64,000 nt of DNA, from the NCBI GenBank assembly GCA_947650365.1, contig OX393551.1, positions 63,973,644 to 64,037,643 on the forward strand. The letters are read 5' to 3'. Source of the stretch: Chamaelirium japonicum. Lineage: Eukaryota; Streptophyta; Magnoliopsida; Liliales; Melanthiaceae. Under the pieces are notes generated by a model. That model did not search any database. It worked only from the letters and a program-made list of their open reading frames with translations, and was not told the origin of the DNA. The translations under genes and the position numbers were made by a program. Positions 55,571 through 64,000 of this stretch are shown here, piece after piece. Numbering within the stretch: the stretch's first letter is position 1; each line of letters opens with the position of its first letter.

Positions 55571-57050
55571 ATGAGCATGTACGGGCGGGACCCGTGGGGC
55601 GGGGCGCTGGAGATCTCGCACGCGGACTCGGCGACGGACGACGAGCGGAGCCGGAACCTGGACCTGGACCGGGCGGCGCTGTCGACCGCCTCCCGGACGC
55701 TCGACGAGACCCAGCAGAGCTGGCTGCTCGCGGGGCCGGGCGAGCAGGGGAAGAAGAAGAAGAAGTACGTCGACCTGGGGTGCCTCATCGTCAGCCGCAA
55801 GATCTTCATCTGGGTCGTCGGAGCCCTCCTCGCCTCCGCCGCGCTCTCCGGCCTCGTCGTCCTCATCGTCAAGACCGTCCCCCGCCACCACCGCCCCCGC
55901 CCCCCGGCCGACAACTACACCCTCGCCCTCCACAAGGCCCTCATGTTCTTCAACTCCCAGCGATGTGAGTTGCTCGATCTCCATTAATGCCTGCAGCATC
56001 GCTTGGACTCTCCCAAAAAATCTCATTTTTCCCGGGTTTCTTTTGATTTTTCGCACCTTTTTCTTCCAATGCATGCAATGCCCCTTCAAAAATCCCACTT
56101 TCCCGAGCTTTCTCTTGATTTCCCCCCGCTTCCCCTCTTCAAAAGATCCGATTTTGCGGAGCTTTCTCTTGATCTTTCTCTGTTTTGGCAGCCGGTCCCT
56201 TGCCGAAGCACAACAACGTGTCGTGGCGGGGCACCTCAGGGATGAAGGACGGCCTCTCCGACCCGTCGGTCCGGCGGAACCTCGTCGGAGGCTTCTACGA
56301 CGCCGGCGACGCCACCAAGTACAACTTCCCGGCCTCCTTCTCCATGACCCTGCTGAGCTGGAGCGTGATCGAGTACAGCGCCAAGTACGAAGCCGCCGGG
56401 GAGCTCGCCCACGTCAAGGAGATCATCAAATGGGGCGCCAATTACCTCCTCAAGACCTTCAATTCCTCCGCTGACACCATCGACCGCATTGCCGCGCAAG
56501 TAAACAGAGTCACGATAGAGATTAGTGAAGAAAAAAAGGAATTTTGAGCTGCGATTCCTGAGCTGGTGTTCTGTGAAATCTATGGCAGGTGGGGCAAGGG
56601 GCCGCCGCGTCCGGAGGGGCCACTCCGAACGACCAGTACTGCTGGATGAGGCCGGAGGACATCGACTACCCGCGGCCGGTGTACGAGTGCCACAGCTGCT
56701 CCGATCTCGCGGCCGAGATGGCGGCGGCACTGGCCTCGGCGTCCATAGTGTTCAAGGACAGCAAGGCCTACTCGCAGAAGCTGGTCCACGGCGCCACGAC
56801 CCTCTTCAAGTTCTCGAGGGACCGGAGGGGGAGGTACAGCCCCGGCGGCTCCGCCCCCTCGTTTACCTACAACTCCACCGGTTACTGGGACGAGTACATG
56901 TGGGGAGGGGCGTGGATGTACCTCGCCACCGGGAATTCATCGTACCTCTTCTTGGCGACCCATCCCGACCTCGCCAAGCATGTTGGAGCCTTCTCGGGCG
57001 GCCCTAACTATGGGGTGTTCAGCTGGGACAACAAGCTCACTGGTGCTCAA
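55571..57050 (+). CDS. KOR: KORRIGAN-type membrane endo-1,4-beta-glucanase (GH9), exons 1-3 of a partial gene
   Basis: KORRIGAN is a type II membrane glucanase that works with cellulose synthase at the plasma membrane, trimming beta-1,4-glucan during wall building and cytokinesis. Exons are 55571-55964, 56192-56499 and 56589-57050 (1,164 nt, 388 codons). The GT...AG introns are 227 and 89 bp, and a third donor (GTAAGT) is at 57051. The N-terminus [11 protein letters not shown] is cytosolic. It has the family's targeting motifs, LL (52-53) and YVDL (66-69), then a transmembrane segment (about 78-100) and the GH9 domain with the catalytic-base motif DAGD (168-171) and [15 protein letters not shown] 55571 is chosen; 55577 is the alternative. 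The family is about 620 residues, so the C-terminal third with the catalytic Glu is missing from the window. Exons are very GC-rich. Confidence 0.93.
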
Positions 57051-57168
57051 GTAAGTACTCATGAAACTTCTTTCCTTTTTTACATGGAATCAATGCCTCT
57101 AGTTCTTAAACAGTGTCAGCATTGTAATCATCAAGATTGAATTACTTGTCTTGGTTGTAGACAGTTTC
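57051..57168 (+). other. Start of intron 3 of the glucanase gene
   Basis: It begins with a consensus GTAAGT donor. After 118 bp of AT-rich intron sequence it meets an LTR at 57169. No exon coding the expected LLSRLRLFLSPGYPYEE continuation was found in the rest of the window. Confidence 0.75.
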
Positions 57169-58030
57169 TGTGGAGGGTTTTTCTAGAATTGGTGGTTCAA
57201 CGGGAAGACACAACCTAATAATTCAAAGAACACAAGTAGACTGGGTTTACGTGGAAAAATCCTTCGCAACGTCGAAGGAAAAAAGCCACGGGGTGAGACG
57301 AGAATATACTAACAAGGCAACACGAGTACAAACGCTCACCCTGACCCACATACATCCGGAGAGGACTGGCCTTCCAAAATGCTGACCTCTCAAGTCTCTC
57401 TCTCGCTAGCTCTGAAAATTCAGGAATGCGACGGGCAGCACTTCTCCTTCCCAAAATTCCGATCATTTTCTTTGAAGGGGTGGGCCTTCTTTTATAATGC
57501 TTCAGAGTGACAATTGGGACGTTCCGTGTGGGGCGACATTGATGGCGTGCTTCCGCGACTTGTGTCACTACTCGCGAGTGGACGACGTGTCGCATGGCGG
57601 GCACCCGATAATTATGGCCAGGGGTGTTTTTTGCCTTACTGGTCAACCGAAAATCTCGGGGCATGGGCTGTCTTCCTGTAACCGTCACCTGACAGGGATT
57701 CTTGGAAGTAGCTGTTGCATGATCTTGATGCGTGGTTTTCGTGCGAACTCGTTGCGCGAATATCGGAATTGCCTTGGGGGCGGAGATAGCGGGTTTCCCC
57801 TCTTCGGAAGATGAATGTAGCGCACGGTCGGTTGATCCTTCTTGAGGTGAAACGCTTGGCTGGCTGATCATTTCCGAGATGTAGCGCATGGCTGGTCGCA
57901 AGTGAAACGCACGGCCGACCGCACCTCCCCGAGGTGAAAATAGTGCACGGATGGCCGCACCTGCCCGAGGTGAACATAACGCACGGCCGGCCACAAACAA
58001 CATGCGCAGTCGACCGTTCATGTCTGATGA
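57169..58030 (-). repeat. Gypsy-type LTR, minus strand, in intron 3 (solo or fragment)
   Basis: Read on the minus strand, it has a TATA box (TATAAAAG, plus 57489-57496), a segment with CCTTCGACGTTGCGAAGG and a terminus AAAAACCCTCCACA at 57169. These match, in order, the LTR that ends at 62760, so the two are one family in opposite orientations. The U3 side (57815-58010) contains units of about 31 bp with GCACGGCCG and CCCGAGGTGAA. No primer-binding site adjoins the end, which suggests a solo LTR. The upper boundary is uncertain. Confidence 0.6.
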
Positions 58031-58044
58031 GAGTCAAAGCTTGT

Positions 58045-58255
58045 GGCCTATGCTATCAAAGTCGGGACTAGTCGGCGACTAGTCCCCCACTAGTCCCCAG
58101 GCGGCATTTTGCCGACTGATTAATTCCGATTCTGTCATTGCTGGGCGGAATCCCGACTAGTACCCGACTAGACCCGACTAGCTCGACTAGTCCCCAACTA
58201 GCGACTACCGACTACCGACTAGTCCTCATGCAGCATTTTGCATGATTTTTTTTTT
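58045..58255. repeat. CGACTAGTC-rich repeat, probable MITE piece
   Basis: CGACTAGT and ACTAGTCCCC recur more than ten times, and two similar blocks (GGCGGCATTTTGCC and TGCAGCATTTTGCATG) lie about 140 bp apart. A T run follows at 58248. Subterminal arrays like this occur in plant hAT MITEs, but I could not fix both ends. Confidence 0.45.
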
Positions 58256-58475
58256 TTTGAAAGTAGTCTTTGCAAGCAATTTTGTTTGGATTTTTTTACA
58301 TTGACTCAAAGTCTTGAGTCGCAAGACGCACAATTATGGCTCTTCCCTGTAATCATTTGTTGAGCACCTGAGAATCTCAGATAAAAACATATACAAATAA
58401 TTAGTTTATTTGTTGATATCCATATAATACTATAATCAAAATTGGGGTTGTTCACAGATTAAACATCATCAAACA
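58256..58475. other. Unassigned AT-rich sequence
   Basis: No element ends or coding sequence recognised. It may be original intron 3. Confidence 0.3.
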
Positions 58476-58856
58476 TGTTACGAGAGAGAGAGAGGAAGGA
58501 TGCAATTGGGATGATGGCTGTGCTCTCACGAATCCGTGATCGCCTCTTGTTTATTCATAACACATATATAGAGAGTTAGGGATAAGGGATAGACGTGTAG
58601 GTTAGATATATATCCCACCAAAGTGGGCAGTCACATATATCCGTAACACTCCCCCTTGGATGCCCACTTTTCAAAAACATTGTCTCGTTAAAACCTTACT
58701 AAGGAAAACCCAATGGGACAAAACCTTTAGTGAAGGAAAAAGAGTACAACGCGTTCTTCAAGAACGTAGTTCTTCAGGAACAGATTCGTCTGGAATCTCA
58801 GATTCTTCTGGAATCTTAGTGGGTGCGACTTACACTGCCTCATTAAAACCTTTCTG
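58476..58856 (-). mobile_element. Copia LTR and adjacent 3' part, minus strand, truncated
   Basis: A 173-bp LTR (58476-58648) has inverted ends TGTTACG and CGTAACA. Next to it the plus strand reads CTCCCCCTTGGATG, a polypurine tract on the minus strand, then the segment with CTCGTTAAAACCTTACTA and AACCCAATGGGACAAAACC that precedes the LTR in a widespread plant copia group. It is cut off at about 58856, where a gypsy LTR seems to begin. Broken and incomplete. Confidence 0.65.
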
Positions 58857-58909
58857 TGTGTACCCTCCCGGTCGGCTGCGCAAAGAAACAAGGAAGGAGT
58901 GGGGGGGGG

Positions 58910-59190
58910 GGGGGGGTCGACCGCGCAACAAACCCCCCCTCCTGCCTCGGTCGGCTGGTCATCAGACAAAGGGGGGAAACAGCCCCCCCTTCCTGCCTCG
59001 GTCGGCCGGTCATCAGACAAAGGGGGGGCAACAACCCCCCCTCCTGCCTCGGTCGGTCGGTCATCAAACAAAGGGGGGCAACAGCCCCCCCCTCCTGCCT
59101 CGGTCGGCCGGTCATCAGACAAAGGTGGGGAACAGCCCCCTCCTTCCTGCGTCGGTCGGCCGATCATCAGACAAAGGGGGGCATTAGCCC
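58910..59190. repeat. 60-bp minisatellite with G6/C6 hairpin, left part
   Basis: Five units read CTCGGTCGGCCGGTCATCAG, then ACAAAGGGGGGCAACAGCCC and CCCCTCCTGC. The G6 and C6 runs around CAACA can pair in each unit. AGCCC at 59186-59190 is the left duplication of the solo LTR. Confidence 0.8.
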
Positions 59191-59892
59191 TGTGGACGCA
59201 GAAAAAAGATTCGGGTCGTCTTTATTGCGGATCACACGAGATTACAAATTTTTGATCAGGAGATTGTGGGAGAGATCCTCTGGAGGGTCCCTTTGATCCG
59301 CGTCTCCACGTGGTATTCGTGCAAGAGCTCTGAAGGGGTTGCCCAAGACAAAGGTCTTTACAGGGTGAGGGTTTCTTGAGAGTCTAAGGAGTTTCTGCCG
59401 TTGATTTTGTCCCGTCCGTGCTTCGCGCTTTCTCGGCTAGGGAGGCCTTAGGCTTCGTTCCTCGGTCTTCGTGTCTTCCTCGATCCTTGCTCGACCTCGG
59501 CGTCCTTGATCGTCGGTTCGCGGCGTCGATCGTGTTTTTGGCGTCAGCTTTGGCTTTAGCTTTGGCTTTGGCGTAGCTTTGGCGTGGCTCTGGCGTTTGC
59601 TTTGCTTTGGCGCTTGCGCTTGAACGTAGGCGGGTAGAGACTTGCGATGCTTTAGTTCTTCTGGACTTCGCGTTGTATCGGCTAGAATGTGCGGTGCTTT
59701 GCTCGTGACCGTCGTAGTTGCTTGGCTTTGGCACGTGCGTTGCTTTAGCGCGGGCTTTACCGGTGCGTTTGCTTTGGCTTCTTGCGTCGGCTTTGACTTT
59801 AGCTTTGACTCGATCTTCTTCTCGAACGACTGGCGTTACTTCTTCAAGGCTTCTTTATTCTTCCGGCTTCCTCGACGGTTGTGGCGTCGGTC

Positions 59893-60290
59893 TTGGCTTT
59901 TCGGCGGGGGTAGCACCGATCTCTATGCGACGGTTGTAGCGTCGGCTTTTGTTGATGAAGACGGCGGGGGTAGCACCGATCTCCGCACGACGGTTGTAGC
60001 GTCGGCTTTGTTGGTGAAGACGGCGGGGGTAGCACCGATCTCCGCACGACGGTTGTAGCGTCGGCTTTGTTGGTGAAGACGGCGGGGGTAGCACCGATCT
60101 CCGCACGACGGTTGTAGCGTCGGCTTTGTTGGTGAAGACGGCGGGTGTAGCACCGATCTTCGTTCGACGGTTGTAGCGTCGGCTTTTGTTGATGAAGACG
60201 GCGGGTGTGGCACCGGCTTCAGCACGACGGTTGTAGCGTCAGCTTTTGTTGACGAAGACGGTAGGGGTAGCACCGGCTTCAGGCCTTCTT
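59893..60290. repeat. 59-60-bp minisatellite inside the solo LTR, about seven copies
   Basis: Units contain GGCGGGGGTAGCACCGATCT and ACGACGGTTGTAGCGTCGGC followed by TTTGTTGATGAAGA. An extra copy recurs at about 60705-60775. Confidence 0.85.
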
Positions 60291-61145
60291 CTCCAAGCTT
60301 TCTTCTTCGTGCGAGGAGTCGACGCCTTTGTTGAAGACGACGGGTGTTGTCGGCTTCGATCTTCTTCTCCGGCCTTTGCTTCTGGCGTCTTCGGAGCTGA
60401 TGAAGATCGTTGGAGAAGTCGGGATGACGACGACTCCGGGTCTTCTTCTCCAAGCTTTCTTCTTCGTGCGAGGAGTCGAAGCTTTGATCTTCGAGTGCAA
60501 GGTCTTCACGTTGATGAGGACTTGAAGGGCCAAGGATTCCCGTAGGACATGCTTACCGTGCCTCGTGAAGCCTTCGGTCTTCAAGCGTTGGAGCTTCTCT
60601 TGCAGAGCCCTTTCGTCTTCAGCTTTTCCGACCTGGTGCGGTTGTGGTGTCGGCTTCTTCTCCGGGCGTATTTGGCTTGATCGGAGTTGAAGGCTTCTTT
60701 TGGAGATGGCGGGTGTAGCACCGATCTCTATGCGACGGTTGTAGCGTCGGCTTTTGTTGATGAAGACGGCAGGGGTAGCACCGACTTCAGGCCTTCTTCT
60801 CCAAGCTTTCTTCTTCGTGCGAGGAGTCGACGCCTTTGTTGAAGACGACGGGGTGTTGTCGGCTTCGATCTTCTTCTCCGGCCTTTGTTTATGGCGTCTT
60901 CGGAGTTGATGAAGATCGTTGGAGAAGTCGGGGTGGCGACGACTCCGGGTCTTCTTCTCCAAGCTTTCTTCTTCGTGCGAGGAGTCGAAGCCTTGATCTT
61001 CGAGTGCAAGGTCTTCGCTTTGATGAGGACTTGATGGGCTAAGTGTTCCCGTAGGACGCGCTTGCCATGCCTCGCGAAGCCTTCGGTCTTCAAGCGTTGG
61101 AGCTCGTCTTTGCAGAGCCTTTTTCTCTTCAGCTTTCGACCTTTT
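60150..61145. repeat. 508-bp direct duplication inside the solo LTR
   Basis: Sequence from about 60230 to 60640 recurs at about 60738-61145 at a near-constant offset of 508 bp (GGCCTTCTTCTCCAAGCTTT at 60282 and 60790). Within each copy CTTCTTCTCCAAGCTTTCTT also appears twice. Confidence 0.8.
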
Positions 61146-61165
61146 GTGCCTTCCCCCACCCCTTC

Positions 61166-61173
61166 TATTTATA
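61166..61173 (-). promoter_or_regulatory. TATA box of the solo LTR
   Basis: The minus strand reads CTATAAATAGAAGGGG, a strong TATA box about 800 bp into the LTR. Confidence 0.6.
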
Positions 61174-61684
61174 GGCAAAGGGGGGCGGTTAGGGGAGATA
61201 TGGCTGAAATCTTTTTGTTTCATCCGATATCTCCCCCCATAACCATCAAGATATTGTTCCTTTATCCGAGGAAACAAACTCGATCCCCTCCTTTTTAGTT
61301 GGGGTGGTTACGGGCTAGATGTGACTCGATCTTTAAAGATTGAGTTGTTATTTTTTGCACTTTTGGATCGGATGGCGACACAACGTCATCTTGTCCGTTG
61401 GATCGAGGGATCGTCGCGGATCTACGACTGCGTAGACGTCCACGCCACCGCCCCCCCCCCCCGCATCGAGGCGGTTATGATTTTTTCTTTTCTTTTCTTT
61501 TTCTTTTTCTTTTCTTCTTATTTTTCTTTTCTTCCCTTTATGGCCGGCCACACCTCCCCATGGGGAGGGGGCACGGTTTTCCATGAAAGGGAGGGCCGGT
61601 GGGCCCCTTTTTGGGTTCGGGTAGCGGGTCCGGTGGGACCTGTTCGCTTTGAGCTAGGCCCTTTTTATGAACGGGCCATTGTGC

Positions 61685-61935
61685 GCGAACTGAGTTCGCA
61701 TGCGGGCCGTTGTGTGCGGGTCGAGTTTCGCATGCGGGCCATTGTGTGTGGGCCGAGTTCGCATGCGGGCCGTTGTGTGCGGGCCAGGTTTCGCATGCGG
61801 GCCGTTGTGTGCGGGCCAGGTTTCGCATGCGGGCCGTTGTGTGTGGGCCGAGTTCGCATGCGGGCCGTTGTGTGTCGGCCAGATTTCGTATGCGGGCTGT
61901 TGTGTGCGGGCCAGGTTTGCATGCGGGTCGGGTCC
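61685..61935. repeat. 32-bp minisatellite, about eight copies
   Basis: The unit is GAGTTCGCATGCGGGCCGTT followed by GTGTGCGGGCC, with the CATG-centred word GCATGC in each copy. It sits in the U3 part of the solo LTR. Confidence 0.85.
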
Positions 61936-61968
61936 AATCCGTGGGCTAATTTCGGTGCCCACAAGCCC

Positions 61969-62150
61969 CCCCTCCTTCCTTCCTCGGTCGGCCGGTCATC
62001 AGACAAAGGGGGGCAACAGCCCCCCCTCCTCCTTCCTCGGTCGGCCAGTCATCAGACAACAAGGGGGGGGGGTTGGCTTCGCAACACCCCCCCCTTTTAT
62101 ATTTCTTTCCTCCTCGGTCGGCCGTGCAACAAGCCGAGGTACGATGCGAC
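61969..62150. repeat. 60-bp minisatellite with G6/C6 hairpin, right part
   Basis: It continues the units of 58910-59190 (CTCGGTCGGCCGGTCATCAG and ACAAAGGGGGGCAACAGCCC) after the solo LTR, with the last units diverged. Confidence 0.75.
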
Positions 62151-62326
62151 AGTCGAACCCGGAGATCTCGGAGGCTACGGGGATCTGACTATGCTCCGAG
62201 ATTCCCGGCCAAAGTGACCGAGCGTCGACCGCGCGCCACGTCATCATTACCGTAACGGTTGAGCTCATTGCGGGGACACGTCGTCTACCCGTTTTTCGCG
62301 GAGCGCCATAACCGTCACCCCACCAC

Positions 62327-62334
62327 TATAAAAG
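62327..62334 (+). promoter_or_regulatory. TATA box of the plus-strand gypsy LTR
   Basis: TATAAAAG, about 430 bp before the LTR end. Confidence 0.65.
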
Positions 62335-62764
62335 GGGTCCTACCCCTTCAGCAAGAGGAGAAGAATTCTGGAGGAAACGCTGCCCGTTTCGTCCCGAAAT
62401 TCGCGGAGCTGCGGAGGTCGGTCGGACAGTAGTCAAAGATTGTCTGCGGAGGTCGGTCGGTAGCCAGATACTGTCTGCAGCGACCGGTAGTCAGACGCTG
62501 CCTGCGACGGTCGGTCGTCTGAGTGAAACTGCAGAGGTCGGTAGTTTGGGAGACCGGTACTCGGGGTGTGTAATTGGGGTTAAGGTGAGAGATTGTAACC
62601 GAAGGAATTGTTTTAGTGCATTCTCGCCCCACCCGTGGTTTTTTCTCCTTCGACGTTGCGAAGGGGTTTATCCACGTAACTACCGTCTTCTCTCTTCTCT
62701 TTGGCTTGTTGGATTGTGCTTGCCACCCGAACCGCCCGGTTCGACTAAAAACCCCCCACAATCT

Positions 62765-62779
62765 TGGCGCCGTCTGTGG
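62765..62779 (+). other. Primer-binding site of the gypsy element
   Basis: TGGCGCCGTCTGTGG, four bases after the LTR end. Confidence 0.8.
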
Positions 62780-62918
62780 GATAGTCTTCGAGACTTCCTA
62801 CTAGAGCTTTCGACTGTTGACCCGTGGGTGTCGACCAGTCCGAGGCTACCTGCAACCAGCAATCCACGACCACACGGTTGAAGAACGATGGCCGGTGGAC
62901 CGTATTGTACTCGCTCGA

Positions 62919-63423
62919 GTGTTCTAAAAAGCGGTCTAGGCGGCCGCCTAGGCGGCGCCTAGGCGCTAGGCGGCCCCCCACCGCCTCGCCTAGGCCCTAG
63001 GCGCTCCAGAAAAGCGGCCAAGCTCCCAGGCGGAGCTAGGCGGCCGCCTAGGCGGTCTAGGCGGGCTGAGGTTGGCCAGGCCGACCAGGCGAGCCAGGCA
63101 GGCTGAGGCTGACCAGGCGGGCCAGGCGGGTTGAGGCTGGCCAGGCGGACCAGGCGGGCTGAGGCTGGCCAGGCGGAACATGTTTGCTTTTGTTCTTGTT
63201 AATCACTCAATCTTGAATTATGGTTATATACTTGTTCTTTAAAATAATGGCTTGGGATAATCTTGAACTTATATTAATTTTTAAACATATATATATATAT
63301 ATATTATATAATATCAAAATAATAATTAAAATAATTAAAAAAAAAAGACAAAACGCCTAGGCGCCGCCTAGGCGCTAGGCGGCCCCCCACCGCCCGACTA
63401 GCGCCTAGCGCTTTTTAGAACCT
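62919..63423. mobile_element. hAT-like MITE (CTAGGCGGC-rich) in gypsy gag
   Basis: The ends GTTCTAAAAAGCG and CGCTTTTTAGAAC are inverted repeats. The flanks TCGCTCGA (62911-62918) and TGGCTCGA (63424-63431) match at seven of eight bases. Next to each end the word CTAGGCGGC/GCCGCCTAG is repeated. The interior has a GGCTGAGGCTGGCCAGGCGG tandem block (63061-63178) and an AT-rich core (63181-63350). No transposase frame is present. Confidence 0.85.
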
Positions 63424-64000
63424 TGGCTCGACGTCGCAGCTCCCATCCGAAGCTGCACCACTCGGAGATGCCAATGATGTCGGGCGTCTTGTTCAACCAC
63501 CAACGGACACGGAGCGCGTAGTCCCGTTAGCGAATCCTGTACTGGGGGTCGGAGAGTCCAGTCAAGCTCCGGTAGCAACCCTGGCTCCTCTAACAGGGGG
63601 TCTATCGGAAGCTTTCCTGGCCACTATGATGATGACCCAGCAAGGTCTTACCGCCCAACTCCAAACAATGCAACGCAACTACGAGGAGTTGCGCAACTTC
63701 GTGCGGGCCGCACCGACGAGTGGTCTACTCAACCAGGGCATGTTGGCCCAAGCGGGACAGAGTCTTCCTACTCAAGCTGCCCCACCAGTGCAAATGCAGC
63801 CGCAATCAGTGCCTCAGGTGAAGGTCAGGGTTAATCGCTCGGTGGAGGTCCAAAGTGCGAATCCCGACGGGTGGGACTCGAGTAGCCCGGAACCTGCGGA
63901 AGGAAACAAGCACACCAGAGCGGCGTCGGCACGCTCGGATGTCTGGTCCCGGCTCGGGGCACACCCCCGATAGCCGCCTGCCTCCAAGCATCACTCGAAG

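Larger units (their letters stand above)
59191..61963 (-). mobile_element. Solo LTR of a long-LTR element (2,773 bp)
   Basis: On the minus strand it starts TGTGGGCACC (at 61963) and ends GCGTCCACA (59191). It is flanked by AGCCC at 59186-59190 and 61964-61968, with the same minisatellite on both sides. It has its own promoter (TATAAATAG) and an AATAAA (minus strand, 59221-59226) 30 bp from its end, so nearly 2 kb of it would be R. It holds two minisatellites and a 508-bp duplication. No internal region or second LTR is present. A 332-residue minus-strand frame (60279-61277) is repeat-derived and basic, without known motifs. Confidence 0.75.
58857..62760 (+). repeat. Gypsy 5' LTR split by a solo LTR (about 1.1 kb net)
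   Basis: The right end AACCCCCCACA at 62760 is followed by a primer-binding site, and a promoter lies at 62327. The left end is inferred from a TGT at about 58857 where copia sequence stops and the minisatellite begins. The interval contains that minisatellite in two halves around the solo LTR at 59191-61963. Confidence 0.5.
62761..64000 (+). mobile_element. Interior of a gypsy element: primer-binding site and gag, running off the window
   Basis: The LTR end at 62760 is followed at 62765 by TGGCGCCGTCTGTGG, a primer-binding site common in plant Ty3/gypsy elements. A gag-like frame opens near 62888 (MAGGPYCTRS), is interrupted by a hAT MITE (62919-63423), and continues beyond it with a glutamine- and proline-rich leader (for example 63626-63973, MMMTQQGLTAQLQTMQRNYE). 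The rest of the element lies outside the window. It is disrupted by the MITE. Confidence 0.7.

Noticed and set aside
57140-57180. Exon 4 of the glucanase starting after TTGGTTGTAG
   Set aside because: The AG looks like an acceptor, but the sequence after it is the LTR end and does not encode the expected GH9 continuation.
58910-59190. CRISPR-like array of regular repeats
   Set aside because: Units are head-to-tail with no unique spacers, in a plant LTR; it is a minisatellite.
59642-60545. Plus-strand frames of 99-138 residues over the 60-bp array
   Set aside because: They are antisense to the solo LTR's transcription direction and composed of repeat units.

Overview
The window is repeat-dominated nuclear DNA of a flowering plant. 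I recognise one host gene: the first three exons of a KORRIGAN-type membrane endo-1,4-beta-glucanase (GH9) at 55571-57050, plus strand. Its very GC-rich third codon positions and its N-terminus ([11 protein letters not shown]) resemble monocot homologues, so a monocot is likely but not proven. Nearly everything else is LTR retrotransposons, small DNA-transposon derivatives, LINE and SINE remains, and minisatellites. I see no rRNA gene, functional tRNA gene, CRISPR array or prokaryotic operon.

Layout. 1-4957: hairpin-bearing repeat units, a 1.5 kb purine-rich tract, a GC-rich minisatellite and a 65-bp minisatellite. 4958-15435: a complete non-autonomous LTR element (LARD type) with 4.05 kb LTRs, a 2.4 kb non-coding interior and the target duplication GGACC. 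15441-19854: older flank and a decayed minus-strand Copia element. 19855-27328: mixed relics, including a hAT-like MITE, a tRNA-derived SINE, two LINE 3' fragments, two fold-back elements and short tandem repeats.

27329-53739 is a four-layer nest, resolved by target duplications. An old plus-strand Copia (here Copia-A, ACTCA duplication) was inserted into a minisatellite. It carries a 251-bp Harbinger-type MITE and was split by what reads as a roughly 6 kb gypsy LTR (32678 to about 52430). That LTR was in turn invaded by a young Copia with identical 129-bp LTRs (Copia-B, 33960-39175, GAATG), a 312-bp hAT MITE (39567-39878), and a chromovirus-like Ty3/gypsy element (41136-49083, CTATG).

53740-64000: the minisatellite resumes, then a 480-bp hAT element with a perfect 8-bp duplication, then the promoter and exons 1-3 of the glucanase. 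Beginning 119 bp into intron 3 the sequence is again retroelement: a minus-strand gypsy LTR, a short Copia LTR with its adjacent 3' part, and a plus-strand gypsy LTR followed by its primer-binding site and gag region. That gypsy LTR is split by a 2.77 kb solo LTR, and its gag region by a 505-bp hAT MITE. The remaining glucanase exons are not in the window, so either intron 3 exceeds 6.9 kb or the gene is truncated. The notable signals are the giant-LTR elements and the hairpin-forming minisatellites they carry, one of which shows arm changes that preserve pairing.
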